From the NCBI GenBank assembly GCA_944320975.1, contig CALUJM010000007.1, positions 48,700-112,699 of the forward strand: a stretch of 64,000 bases of DNA. The letters run 5' to 3'. A model generated the notes under the pieces. It was given only the letters and a program-made list of their open reading frames with translations. It ran no database searches and was not told the DNA's origin. Every line of letters starts with the position of its first letter. The stretch's first letter is position 1. Positions 36,465 to 49,639 of this stretch are shown here, piece after piece. Position numbers and translations under genes: made by a program. Source of the stretch: an uncultured Atopobiaceae bacterium. Lineage in GTDB: Bacteria; Actinomycetota; Coriobacteriia; Coriobacteriales; Atopobiaceae.

Positions 36465-36543
36465 TACGAAGGGACTGTCCCTCCGTATCATAGCGGCATG
36501 GGCCCCGGAATGATTCAAAAGGGGTCTGTCCCCTTTTGAATCA
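36465..36543. repeat. Two REP palindromes upstream of the response regulator
   Basis: TACGAAGGGACTGTCCCTCCGTA (36465-36487) and a 33-base palindrome identical to that at 31741 (36511-36543). The remaining 36544-36739, before the ABC importer, shows no obvious gene; its promoter should be here. Confidence 0.8.
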
Positions 36544-36739
36544 TGGGGCTGTAAGGGAGGCCATCCGAACGTAAGCAACCACTCCCCCTTGTTAAGAGCG
36601 CCGTAATCATCGGTCAACTCAGCGCAAGGGCTACCCGACCGCGGGCATCTCCGCCGCGACCGGACCCTAACGTAGCACTCGGCTTCGCCGGCGGCACGGC
36701 GCCGTCGGCAAACGTGAACGGGTATCGAAGGGAGCTCTT

Positions 36740-37888
36740 GTGAAGAACAGCATCACCGCCACCGGCGGCGTCTCTCGCCGCTCCTTCCTCGGCATGCTCG
36801 GCATGGCCGGCTTCGCCTGCGCGGCGGGCCTGGGCCTCACCGGCTGCGAGGACAGCGCCGCCCCCGCGGCGGAGGCCGTGGACTACAACTCCATGTCGCT
36901 GGACGACATCATCGCCCAGGCCAAGGAGGAGGGCCAGATCAACTCCGTGGGCATGCCGGACACCTGGGCCAACTGGGTCGGCACCTGGGACGACATCGAG
37001 GAGAAGTACGGCATCACGCAGGCCGACCAGGACATGTCCTCCGCCGAGGAGATCGCCATGTTCAAGCAGGAGGGCACCGACGGCACCAAGGACATCGGCG
37101 ACGTGGGCCAGCAGTGGGGCCCCACGGCCGAGGCCGAGGGCGTGACCCTCAAGTACAAGACTAGCTACTGGGACGAGATCCCCGACTGGGCCAAGGATGA
37201 CGACGGCGACTGGGTCGTGGGCTACTACGGCACGATGTCGATCATCTCCAACGACGACCAGGTGCCCAACCCTCCGACGACGCTCGCCGAGCTCGCCGAC
37301 GGCGACTACAAGGTCTCCATCGGCGACATCACGGCAGCCGCGGCAGCGCAGCACGCGGTGCTCGCCATCGCCGTTGCCCTGGGCGGCGGTCTCGACGACA
37401 TGCAGCCCGCCTACGACTTCATCACCAAGATCGCCGAGGCCGGTCGCCTGGACGTCTCCGACGTCTCCGTCGCCCGCCTGGAGTCCGGCGAGGTCGCCGT
37501 GGGCCTCAACTGGGACTACAACTCCCTCAACTACCGCGCCCAGATCGTCGAGAACAACCCGGACGCCAAGTTCACGGTGAGCATCCCGACCGACGGCTCG
37601 GTGCAGTCCGGTTACGCCACCATCATCAACGTCAACGCCCCGCACCCCGCCGCCGCCTGCCTCGCCCGCGAGTACATCCTCTCCGACGAGGGCCAGATCA
37701 ACCTCGCCCGCGGCTACGCCACGCCCATCCGCAGCTCCGTGGAGCTCCCCGAGGACGTCAAGGCCGTGCGCCTGCCGGAGGAGCAGTACGGCGACCAGGT
37801 CCAGTCGATCGACTACGAGAAGTGGACCGACGTCACCAACGAGCTCGTGACCTGGTACCAGGAGAACATCATCCCCATCCTTGGCTAG
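36740..37888 (+). CDS. ABC transporter substrate-binding lipoprotein
   Basis: 382 residues. The N-terminus has a twin-arginine signal (SRRSFLGM, R13-R14) ending in the lipobox LTGC with C36, so it is exported, folded or unfolded, and lipid-anchored. The mature part (MPDTWANWVGTWDDIEEKYG, GYYGTMSIISND, PTTLAELADGDYKVSIGD) is of the type 2 periplasmic-binding fold used for iron, polyamines, phosphonates or phosphoesters. It is the first gene of an importer operon with two permeases, an ATPase and a metallohydrolase. GTG start behind AAGGGAGCTCTT. Confidence 0.9.
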   Translation: MKNSITATGGVSRRSFLGMLGMAGFACAAGLGLTGCEDSAAPAAEAVDYNSMSLDDIIAQAKEEGQINSVGMPDTWANWVGTWDDIEEKYGITQADQDMSSAEEIAMFKQEGTDGTKDIGDVGQQWGPTAEAEGVTLKYKTSYWDEIPDWAKDDDGDWVVGYYGTMSIISNDDQVPNPPTTLAELADGDYKVSIGDITAAAAAQHAVLAIAVALGGGLDDMQPAYDFITKIAEAGRLDVSDVSVARLESGEVAVGLNWDYNSLNYRAQIVENNPDAKFTVSIPTDGSVQSGYATIINVNAPHPAAACLAREYILSDEGQINLARGYATPIRSSVELPEDVKAVRLPEEQYGDQVQSIDYEKWTDVTNELVTWYQENIIPILG

Positions 37889-37961
37889 GTCGGGCCCATC
37901 GCCATCGCCGTCTTCGGCGCAACCGGGCGGCCTTCGGGCCGCCCTCTTCATGGGGCCCTCC

Positions 37962-37998
37962 GTCCTTCTCGCCGACGGGCTCCCCGGGCGAGAAGGAC
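37962..37998. terminator. Hairpin made of an inverted CGAGAAGGAC pair
   Basis: CGTCCTTCTCGCC (37962-37974) and GGCGAGAAGGACG (37986-37998) pair perfectly around an 11-base loop. It lies between the binding-protein gene and the first permease gene, where partial termination would favour expression of the binding protein. A second hairpin, GGGCGGCC/GGCCGCCC, lies just before it. Confidence 0.7.
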
Positions 37999-38044
37999 GA
38001 GCCGCCCCGACTCGCATCCCAACGAACGCATGTAAGGAGGTATC

Positions 38045-38965
38045 GTGGCAGAGATCTCCCAGACTGCCGCCGCGCCCGCCACAGGCGAACCGGCAACGGC
38101 GCAGGCAAGGCCCGCGAAGAGCAGGAAGTGGGTCGGCTACGTCGCCTTTCTCCCCTTTCTTCTTGTGATCGTAGGCTACGAGCTGCTCCCGCTCGCGCAG
38201 CTCGTGCTGGACAGCCTGATCGGCAAGGAGTCCGGCACCCTCGGCATCGAGAACTTCGTCAAGGTCTTCACCACCCCGCTCTACCAGCAGTCCATCATCA
38301 ACAGCGTGTGGATCAGCCTCGTCTCGGCCGTCGTCGGCATCGTCGTGTCGTTCCTTGCCGCCCGCTTTGCTTACGAGTCCAGCGACCGCGTCCGCAACGC
38401 CTTCACGATGGTCCTCAACATGATGTCAAACTTCTCCGGAGTTCCCCTGGCATTCGCCTTCATGATCCTCATGGGCAACTCCGGCGTCCTTACCATCCTG
38501 GGTGAGCAGTGGGGGATCCCCTTCCTCGCCGACTTTGACCTCTACACCGGCGAGGGCCTGCTCGTGCTCTACATCTACTTCCAGATCCCGCTTGCCACAC
38601 TGCTGCTCCTGCCGGCCTTCAGCGGCATCAAGAAGTCCTGGCGCGAGGCCGCGATCATCCTCCAGGCAACCCCGCTGGACTACTGGTTCAAAATCGTGAT
38701 CCCCAACCTCATGCCGTCGATCCTTGGCACGCTCTCCGTGCTCTTCTCCAACGCCCTTGCCGCGTACGCGACCGCCTTCGCCGTCGTCATGAACAACTAT
38801 GCGCTGCTTCCGCTGCAGATCACGTCCAAGTTCAAGGGCGACGTCCAGATCGACGCCGCGACCGGCGGCGCGCTCGCGGTGGTGCTCATCATCCTGATGG
38901 TCGTCTGCACGCTCATCAACAACCACTTCACCAAGCGCGCAGCGAAGGGACGTGAGATCATATGA
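38045..38965 (+). CDS. ABC importer permease (PotB-like)
   Basis: 306 residues with an N-terminal helix (GYVAFLPFLLVIVGYELLPLAQLVL) and about five more. The EAA-type cytoplasmic loop can be read at SWREAAIILQATPLDYWFKIVIPNLMPSILG. It forms the inner-membrane channel with the next permease. GTG start behind AAGGAGG, and its stop overlaps the next start (ATGA). The substrate must be inferred from context: the neighbours suggest a phosphorylated or polyamine-like compound. Confidence 0.92.
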   Translation: MAEISQTAAAPATGEPATAQARPAKSRKWVGYVAFLPFLLVIVGYELLPLAQLVLDSLIGKESGTLGIENFVKVFTTPLYQQSIINSVWISLVSAVVGIVVSFLAARFAYESSDRVRNAFTMVLNMMSNFSGVPLAFAFMILMGNSGVLTILGEQWGIPFLADFDLYTGEGLLVLYIYFQIPLATLLLLPAFSGIKKSWREAAIILQATPLDYWFKIVIPNLMPSILGTLSVLFSNALAAYATAFAVVMNNYALLPLQITSKFKGDVQIDAATGGALAVVLIILMVVCTLINNHFTKRAAKGREII

Positions 38966-39786
38966 GTTCCAAGACCAAGGCGGTCAAGGCCCCTGTCGAG
39001 GGCAAGAAGACGCCGCTTGCCGCAAAGATCTTCCTGGGCGTCGTCGCCCTGTACCTGCTGGTCCCCTTCCTGACGACGCTCGTATACTCGCTCTTCATCG
39101 AGTGGACCGACGTCCTTCCCTCCGGCTTCACGCTGCGCAACTACGCCGAGCTCTTCACCAACTCGACGTTTTGGCTCTCCATCGGTCGCACGCTCATCCT
39201 GTGCCTGGTGAGCGTTGCCATAACCATCGTCCTTCTCCTCCTGGCTATGTACGTCGTCGTGGCCGTCAACCGCAAGCTGGGGCGTTTCATGCAGTTCGTC
39301 TGCATGATCCCGTACGCCCTCCAGGGCGTCATCCTGTCCATCGGCATCATCTCGCTCTACACCGGCACCGGCACGATCCTCTCCAACCGCATGTTCATGC
39401 TCTTCGGCGCCTACACCATCCTCGTGCTGCCCTACATCTACCAGGGCATCCGCAACGCGCTCAACGCCATCGACGCCAACATGCTCATCCAGGCAGCCGA
39501 GATGCTCGGCTGCGGGCGCTTCCGCGCCTACGTCCAGGTGGTGCTCCCCAACATCGTGTCGGGCATCCTGGTCTCGAGCCTGCTCGCGGAGAGCATCGTC
39601 TTCGGCGACTTCGTCCTGGCCAACAACATCGCCGGCACCAACTACCAGAACATCCAGGTGTTCCTCCAGGCGAACATGGCGCGCTCGAGCGGCCTGTCCA
39701 GCGCCATCGTCGTCATCATCTTCCTGGTGGTGGCCGCAGTGACCGCAATCGTCCTCAAGCTCCAGCGCAGCTCGCAGAACAGGTAA
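38962..39786 (+). CDS. ABC importer permease (PotC-like)
   Basis: 274 residues with six helices (KIFLGVVALYLLVPFLTTLVYSLF, LILCLVSVAITIVLLLLAMYVVVAV and others). The EAA loop is IQAAEMLGCGRFRAYVQVVLPNIVSGI. It is the partner of the preceding permease and ends 12 bases before the ATPase gene. Charged K-T-K-A-V-K-A residues at the N-terminus keep it cytoplasmic-in. Confidence 0.92.
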   Translation: MSSKTKAVKAPVEGKKTPLAAKIFLGVVALYLLVPFLTTLVYSLFIEWTDVLPSGFTLRNYAELFTNSTFWLSIGRTLILCLVSVAITIVLLLLAMYVVVAVNRKLGRFMQFVCMIPYALQGVILSIGIISLYTGTGTILSNRMFMLFGAYTILVLPYIYQGIRNALNAIDANMLIQAAEMLGCGRFRAYVQVVLPNIVSGILVSSLLAESIVFGDFVLANNIAGTNYQNIQVFLQANMARSSGLSSAIVVIIFLVVAAVTAIVLKLQRSSQNR

Positions 39787-39798
39787 GGAGAAGCCCAT

Positions 39799-40836
39799 AT
39801 GGCCTATATCGAATTCAACGACGTCGTCAAGCGGTTTGGCGACAACACGGTCCTCGACCACATCGACTTTGGCATCCAGCAGGGCGACCTCGTGACGCTG
39901 CTGGGACCCTCCGGCTGCGGCAAGTCCACGCTGCTGCGCTGCCTCTCCGGGCTCGAGACCGTCACGGAGGGCCAGATCGTCCTCGACGGCCGCGACGTCA
40001 CCAACGTGCCCGCGAGCAAGCGCAACATCGGCATGGTCTTCCAGCAGTACAGCCTCTTCCCCAACATGACCGTCGAGCAGAACGTGGCCTTCGGCCTCAA
40101 GATGAAGAAGGTCGACCCCGTGACGATCGAGAAGAAGGTCGCCGAGGCCATCGCCATGGTCGAGCTCACCGGAAAGGAGAAGGCCTACCCCGCGAGCCTC
40201 TCCGGCGGTCAGCAGCAGCGCGCCGCGCTCGCCCGCTCCATCGTGACCGAGCCGGCCGTGCTGCTCCTCGACGAGCCGCTCTCGGCGATCGACGCCAAGC
40301 TCCGCAAGGCGTTGCAGTCCCGTATCCGCGAGATCCACCAGGAGCTCGGCCTCACCACGATCTTCGTCACGCACGACCAGGACGAGGCCATGGTCATGTC
40401 CGATGTCATCCAGCTCTTCCACTCCGGCCGCATCGAGCAGGCCGGCAGCCCCGTCGAGGTCTACACGCATCCCGCGTCCGAGTTCGCAGCGAGCTTCATC
40501 GGCAGCTACAACCAGCTGACCGGGGCCCAGTTCTCCGCGATCTCCGGCAGCCCCGTCCCCGCCGGTCATGTGGTTGCCGTCCGCCCGGAGACCATCGGCA
40601 TCGACCGCACGCGCCCCGCCTCGACAGACGACGGCTACGTCGTCCCGGGAACGGTCGTCAACAGCACGCCTCGCGGCAACGTCTTGCGCTACACCGTGCG
40701 GGTCGGTCAGACCAACCTCCTCGTCGACGTGCTCTTCCGCAGCTTCCACATGTTCGACCCGGGCGAGACCGTCTACCTCACCCTCCTCAAGCACGACTGC
40801 CTCGTCATCCCGGAGAACGCGCGGAGCGCGGCATAG
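39799..40836 (+). CDS. ABC importer ATP-binding protein (PotA/FbpC-like)
   Basis: 345 residues. Walker A GPSGCGKST, Q-loop GMVFQQYSLFPNMTV, signature LSGGQQQRAALARS, Walker B VLLLDEPLSAID and H-loop TIFVTHDQDEAMVMSD are intact. The C-terminal about 110 residues are a TOBE-type regulatory domain (GHVVAVRPETIGID, VPGTVVNSTPRGN). This is the iron/spermidine/phosphonate importer branch. ATG after AAGGAGAAGCCCAT. Confidence 0.95.
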   Translation: MAYIEFNDVVKRFGDNTVLDHIDFGIQQGDLVTLLGPSGCGKSTLLRCLSGLETVTEGQIVLDGRDVTNVPASKRNIGMVFQQYSLFPNMTVEQNVAFGLKMKKVDPVTIEKKVAEAIAMVELTGKEKAYPASLSGGQQQRAALARSIVTEPAVLLLDEPLSAIDAKLRKALQSRIREIHQELGLTTIFVTHDQDEAMVMSDVIQLFHSGRIEQAGSPVEVYTHPASEFAASFIGSYNQLTGAQFSAISGSPVPAGHVVAVRPETIGIDRTRPASTDDGYVVPGTVVNSTPRGNVLRYTVRVGQTNLLVDVLFRSFHMFDPGETVYLTLLKHDCLVIPENARSAA

Positions 40837-40978
40837 GCTTCGCGCCCGGCAAGAAGAAGCGCCCTCCCTTTCCCCCCTCGACCCGCACGCTTTGCGTGCG
40901 GGTCGAGCCCGCTCGGGCTCGACGTCCTTCTCGACCGCGCGTCCCTCCCGGTCCTCGCCCCTCATGAAAGGAGCTCCC

Positions 40979-41965
40979 GTGTCCTTCCGCGACCAGACCT
41001 GCCTGCCCGTAGACCTCCCGCGCTACAAGGGCAACCTCCACAGCCACACCACCAACTCCGACGGCCTGCTCACTCCCGCTGATTCAGTCGCCGCCTTCCG
41101 GGCGCGCGGCTACGACTTCCTCTGCCTCTCCGAGCACGACCTCTACACCGACCTGTCGGGCCAGTTCGACGACGATGGCTTCGTGATCCTACCCGGGCTC
41201 GAGGCCTCGGCGTACCTCTACGCGGACGAGTCTGAGGCCGTTCGACTCAAGTGCCACCACATGCACGGGATCCTTGGTACAAGCGAGATGGTCGCCTCCG
41301 CGCGCGAGCGCTTCTCGCACATGGAGCGCCTGGAGCCCCTGCGCTTCCACGGGGTGTGGGACGGGGCTGCGGTGGCGGAGGAGCTCGCCCGCGAGCTTGC
41401 CGCGCGAGGCTGCGCCGTGACCTACAACCATCCCATCTGGAGCCGCGTGGAGCCCGACGAGTTCTGCGCGTCAGAGGGATTCTTCGCGCTCGAGATCTTC
41501 AACTACGACACCGTCAACGAGTCGGGCACGGGATACGACACCACCTATTGGGACCTCATGCTGCGCCGCGGGCGGCGCGTCTGGGGCTTTGCCTCGGATG
41601 ACAACCACAACGAGGGCCTGTTCGACGACTCCTTCGGGGGCTGGGTCGTCGTGAGCGCGCCCGCACTCACGCGCGACGCCCTGGTGAGGTCGCTCCTGAC
41701 GGGGAGCTTCTACTCGAGCTCCGGCCCGGACATCATCAACTGGGGCGTGCGCGAAGGGAGCGTCTGGGTGGACTGCAGCCCCTGCGAGCGCGTAAACCTC
41801 GTTGCGGGCGGCCCGGTCAACGCGGGCACGACCGTCATCGCGCCCAAGGGCGACCTGCTCACGCATGCCGAGTTCCCCCTGGGCGGCCTTGAGACCTATG
41901 TGCGGCTCGAGTGCGTGGACGAGCGAGGCCGCACGGCATGGAGCAACCCCCTTTTCGCTGAGTAG
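40979..41965 (+). CDS. PHP-domain metallohydrolase, CehA/McbA-like
   Basis: 328 residues. PHP metal ligands appear as H21-x-H23 in GNLHSHTTNSDG, E/H in LSEHDLYTD, the CAVTYNHPIW motif and the SDDNH motif. The family includes phosphoesterases and carbamate hydrolases such as CehA/McbA. Position as last gene of the importer operon suggests that it cleaves the imported compound, perhaps a phosphoester or phosphonate intermediate. GTG at 40979 follows AAAGGAG at close spacing; an ATG 15 bases earlier is less well placed. Confidence 0.85.
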   Translation: MSFRDQTCLPVDLPRYKGNLHSHTTNSDGLLTPADSVAAFRARGYDFLCLSEHDLYTDLSGQFDDDGFVILPGLEASAYLYADESEAVRLKCHHMHGILGTSEMVASARERFSHMERLEPLRFHGVWDGAAVAEELARELAARGCAVTYNHPIWSRVEPDEFCASEGFFALEIFNYDTVNESGTGYDTTYWDLMLRRGRRVWGFASDDNHNEGLFDDSFGGWVVVSAPALTRDALVRSLLTGSFYSSSGPDIINWGVREGSVWVDCSPCERVNLVAGGPVNAGTTVIAPKGDLLTHAEFPLGGLETYVRLECVDERGRTAWSNPLFAE

Positions 41966-41967
41966 CG

Positions 41968-42009
41968 CAGGTGGGCGAGAAGGACGACCACATCGTTCTT
42001 CTCGCCCAT
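41968..42009. terminator. Bidirectional terminator formed by an inverted CGAGAAGRAC pair
   Basis: GGGCGAGAAGGACGA and TCGTTCTTCTCGCCC pair with one mismatch that is a G-U wobble as plus-strand RNA. The loop is CCACA. It lies between the ends of two convergent PHP genes. Confidence 0.75.
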
Positions 42010-42023
42010 ACTTCTAGCCCGCC

Positions 42024-42866
42024 CTACTGCAGCGGCATGGGCTCCCAGGAGCCGTCGGCGCGCGGGGCCTCGACCGAGCGGTAGCCCACGTCCCAGGCGT
42101 GCGCGTACGCCGTCGCGATGCCGTCGCACATGTCTGCGGGAACATGCGCGTCCGATCCCACCGTGATGGGCACGCCCGCGCGGCGGAAGCGCTCGAGCAG
42201 CCCGCGCGCGGGATAGTAGTCCCCCACCCCCTTGCGCCAGCCCGCCGTGGAGAGCTCCACGCGACGGCGGGTGTCATGCGCGCAGGCGACCATCTGGTCC
42301 CAGAGCGGAGCGAGGTCGATCGTGGCGGCAAACCCCTCGTTGCGCATGCGCTCCGGGAGGTCCGGGTGCGCCATGGTCCCAAAGGGAAGCGGGCTCTCGC
42401 AGGCGCGGCACCAGGCTTCCACGTAGCGGCGCCAGACCTCGTCGGGGCCGAGCTCGCGCCAGATGGTCATGTCAGAGGTGTCGTCGATCCAGGCGCCGTC
42501 CTCCTGCTCGCCCAGCCAGTGAACGCTGCCCAGGAGCACCTGGGCCCCGGAGCTCCAGCGCTGGACGTTCTCCTCGCAGCCGGGGTACCAGTCGCACTCG
42601 AAGCCGTAGATCATCTCGAGCTCGGGATGGGCGTCGCGCGCGGCCTCCCACGCGGCGCGGTGGGAGGCGAGCTCCGCCTCGACGACCTGAACCTCACCCG
42701 CAGGGTCCATCTCCGCGGGCAACGTGAGATGGTCGGTCGAGACCAGGACGGAGCAGCCCGCCGCCACGGCGGCGCGAGCGTTCTCCTCGAACGTGCCGAC
42801 GCCGTCAGAGAACCGCGTGTGCGTGTGCGTGTCCACGATCGAGCCCGGCCTGAGCGGCTCTGACAT
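42024..42866 (-). CDS. PHP-domain phosphatase (histidinol-phosphatase-like)
   Basis: 280 residues. H14-x-H16 in VDTHTHTRFSDG, VSTDHLTL, a GFECDWYPG strand, GSVHWLGEQ, MAHPDLPERM and VGSDAHVP are the PHP ligands of HisK-type enzymes (histidinol phosphate phosphatase). No his genes are near, so a different phosphoester is possible; its convergent position beside the importer operon hints at related metabolism. Start at 42866 behind AGGAGG, since a longer frame upstream runs into an AT-rich repeat. Confidence 0.88.
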   Translation of the reverse strand: MSEPLRPGSIVDTHTHTRFSDGVGTFEENARAAVAAGCSVLVSTDHLTLPAEMDPAGEVQVVEAELASHRAAWEAARDAHPELEMIYGFECDWYPGCEENVQRWSSGAQVLLGSVHWLGEQEDGAWIDDTSDMTIWRELGPDEVWRRYVEAWCRACESPLPFGTMAHPDLPERMRNEGFAATIDLAPLWDQMVACAHDTRRRVELSTAGWRKGVGDYYPARGLLERFRRAGVPITVGSDAHVPADMCDGIATAYAHAWDVGYRSVEAPRADGSWEPMPLQ

Positions 42867-42903
42867 GGCTGCCTCCTCGTCCGTCGCCCCTGTGCCGCCA
42901 AAA

Positions 42904-42988
42904 TAGTTCGCATTGGTTTGCTGAAAGAAATGAGCCAACTGGGTTTTCTTCTGACAATCGGCCTATTTCAACTTTTCAATGCGAACTA
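42904..42988. repeat. Inverted repeat TAGTTCGCATTG between PHP and carB genes
   Basis: TAGTTCGCATTG (42904-42915) and CAATGCGAACTA (42977-42988) are perfect inverses. Inside, GAAATGAGCC and GGCCTATTTC form a looser second pair. AT-rich compared with the neighbouring genes. Confidence 0.65.
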
Positions 42989-43076
42989 ATTCTACTCCTC
43001 GCGCATCAGCGCCCCGTAAGGGAGACCGAATCGGCCCAGCAAAAGGGCCGCCGGGCGAGAAACCCGACGGCCCATG

Positions 43077-43103
43077 ATGAAAAGGGACTGTCCCTTTTCA
43101 TCA
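43077..43103. repeat. REP palindrome after carB
   Basis: A perfect 27-base palindrome with GATGAAAA arms around GGGACTGTCCC, one base from the carB stop codon. Confidence 0.85.
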
Positions 43104-43104
43104 C

Positions 43105-46323
<3,219 letters not shown>

Positions 46324-47592
46324 CTAGAAGCGCCTCCCCTCGCGGACGTCGATGGCGAGGTAGTCGTCCTCGCCGCGCATGAGCTTGGCAAACGCCGAGA
46401 AGGCGTACGTGGAGTCGTTGGGACCGGGCTTGGCCTCGGGGTGGTACTGCATGGAGAAGGCGGGGACGTCCAGGAACTGGATGCCCTCGGGCGTGCCGTC
46501 GTTGAGGTTGACGTGCGTGAGGCGCACGCGCCCGTACTTCTCGGTCATGACGACGGGCGCCACGCGGCGGCGGGACCAGAAGCGCAGGTCCTCGTCTGCC
46601 GGGTGCTCGGTCACGCCGTCGGAGAGCTCGGGCACGAGCGGGCCGAAGGTCGAGAAGACCGGGCCGTAGTTGTGGTTCTGGGCGGTGATCTCAACCTTGC
46701 CGGTGAGTAGGTTCATCACGGGCTCGTTGCCGCCGTGGTGGCCGTACGGGAGCTTCTCGATGGTGGCACCGGCGGCCATGGAGATGACCTGGTTGCCGAG
46801 GCAAATGCCAAAGACGGGGAGCTTGCCGAGGCAGGCGCGCACGGCGCCGACCACGGGCGGCACGGAGACCGGGTCGCCGGGGCCGTTGGAGAAGAACACG
46901 CCGTCGGGCTCCATGGCGAGGACGTCGGCGGCCGGGGTGTCCCACGGCACGACGGTGACCTCGCAGCCGGCGGCGGAGAGGCGCTTGGCGATGCCCTTCT
47001 TCTCGCCGCAGTCGTAGGCGACGACGTGCAGGCGCGGCTGGCCGTCGGCGTCCTGGCCGGGCACGGTGTAGCGCTCGGAGGTGGAGACGTCCGCGACGTA
47101 GTTGTGCTCGGCGATGGCCGGGGCCGCCTTGACGCGGCGAATAAGGCTCTCGGGGTCGAGGTCCGTGGTGGAGATGGCCGCCTTCATGGCGCCGCCCTCG
47201 CGGATGGCCAGGGTCAGCGCGCGGGTGTCCACGTCCTCGATGGCCACGACGCCGCGCTGGACGAGGAAGTTGGGCAGGGACTCGACGCTCTGCCAGTTGC
47301 TCGGCGTGTAGCACATGTCGTGGACGACGAGGCCGGCCAGGTTGAGCGGGTCGCCCTGCATGTCCTTCTCGTTGATGCCGTAGTTGCCGATCTGGGGATA
47401 GGTGAGCGTCACGATCTGGCCCGCGTAGGACGGGTCGGAGATGATCTCCTGGTAGCCCACCATCGAGGTGTTGAACACGATCTCGCCAAAGGTCTCGCCC
47501 TCGGCGCCGGCAGAACGCCCGAAGAAGTACATTCCGTTCTCGAGCGCGAGAAGCGCCCTCGGATGCCTGCCGTTGTCAACCAGTAGGTTCAC
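46324..47592 (-). CDS. carA: Carbamoyl-phosphate synthase small subunit
   Basis: Glutaminase subunit (422 residues). N-terminal domain with LALENGMYFFGRSAGAEG. C-terminal class I amidotransferase with nucleophile C264 in FGICLGNQ and H384/E386 in SMQYHPEA. It releases ammonia for CarB. GTG start behind AAAGGGCGG. It precedes carB with no gap, so they are one operon under a PyrR-type leader. Two uptake-like words lie inside (about 46890 without the leading C, and 47363). Confidence 0.98.
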   Translation of the reverse strand: MNLLVDNGRHPRALLALENGMYFFGRSAGAEGETFGEIVFNTSMVGYQEIISDPSYAGQIVTLTYPQIGNYGINEKDMQGDPLNLAGLVVHDMCYTPSNWQSVESLPNFLVQRGVVAIEDVDTRALTLAIREGGAMKAAISTTDLDPESLIRRVKAAPAIAEHNYVADVSTSERYTVPGQDADGQPRLHVVAYDCGEKKGIAKRLSAAGCEVTVVPWDTPAADVLAMEPDGVFFSNGPGDPVSVPPVVGAVRACLGKLPVFGICLGNQVISMAAGATIEKLPYGHHGGNEPVMNLLTGKVEITAQNHNYGPVFSTFGPLVPELSDGVTEHPADEDLRFWSRRRVAPVVMTEKYGRVRLTHVNLNDGTPEGIQFLDVPAFSMQYHPEAKPGPNDSTYAFSAFAKLMRGEDDYLAIDVREGRRF

Positions 47593-47642
47593 AGCAACAC
47601 CGCCCTTTCGTCCGCGCGCCCTCATCAGGCATATCGCAGCTA

Positions 47643-47737
47643 CAAAAAACGGAGCACCCGCGAGCGAGGACTCCGATAAGGCTGCGACAGTATGTTGTGG
47701 ACGCCTTTTCGGTCTCTCGTACCGTCTTAAAGGTCGT
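47643..47737 (-). promoter_or_regulatory. PyrR-type attenuator upstream of carAB
   Basis: Minus strand, in order: CCTTTAAGACGGTACGAGAG followed by ACCGAAAAGGC (plus 47703-47734) matches the PyrR-binding hairpin pattern (a CTTTAA lead, stem ACGGT/ACCG with a GAGAG loop segment, then AAGG). A hairpin CGGAG...CTCCG with TTTTTTG follows (plus 47643-47675), which would be the terminator. It precedes the carA start by about 50 bases. UMP-bound PyrR would favour termination. Confidence 0.65.
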
Positions 47738-47820
47738 TGTCTAGCATAGCAGGTCGAGCGTTGGTTGTGTGGCGACGCAACGCCTTCGCAAAAAACGCGG
47801 GCGCGGGCCGGCGCGGGGCA

Positions 47821-47978
47821 GGTGCCGTGCAGGTGCCGGATTTCCGCCGTCTGCGCACGGTGCCGGATTTCCGCCGAATGCGTGTTTTGGTGCCGGATTT
47901 TGGCCATATGCGTGTCTGGGTGCCAAAATCCGGCCATATGCGTGTCGCCGATACGCATATAGCCGGATTCCGGCACCA
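47821..47978. repeat. Repeat cluster on the word GGTGCCGGATTT
   Basis: GGTGCCGGATTTCCGCC at 47832 and 47859, a variant with TTGGCC at 47889, the inverted CCAAAATCCGGCC at 47924, and GCCGGATTCCGGCACC at 47961. CCATATGCGTGT occurs twice in direct orientation and once inverted (ATACGCATATAG). It fills most of the 509-base gap between carA and gdhA that is not PyrR leader. Confidence 0.7.
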
Positions 47979-48015
47979 GGCAAATGACGCTGCACGCCGC
48001 ACGGACCAGTTCCCG

Positions 48016-48101
48016 CAGGCGAGAAGAACCTCGACACAGCAAGCCGCCCCGGAGCTCTTGGAATCCGGGGCGGCCGTCAAGCTGAAGGTTCTTCTCGCCT
48101 G

Positions 48102-48103
<2 letters not shown>
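48016..48103. terminator. Nested terminator with outer CGAGAAGAAC arms after gdhA
   Basis: Outer arms GCAGGCGAGAAGAACCT (48016-48032) and AGGTTCTTCTCGCCTGC (48087-48103) pair perfectly over 17 bases. They enclose an inner hairpin GCCGCCCCGGA/TCCGGGGCGGC. The outer arm overlaps the last codon and stop of gdhA. Confidence 0.8.
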
Positions 48104-49580
<1,477 letters not shown>

Positions 49581-49639
49581 TCAGCCGTACACACGAAACA
49601 CAGGGGCAATCCACACGCCGCTTTCCCTTAATTCGGCCG

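Noticed and set aside
47821..47978. Possible CRISPR array in the carA-gdhA gap
   Set aside because: Repeats are irregular, partly inverted, with spacers of only about 10-15 bases and no cas genes.
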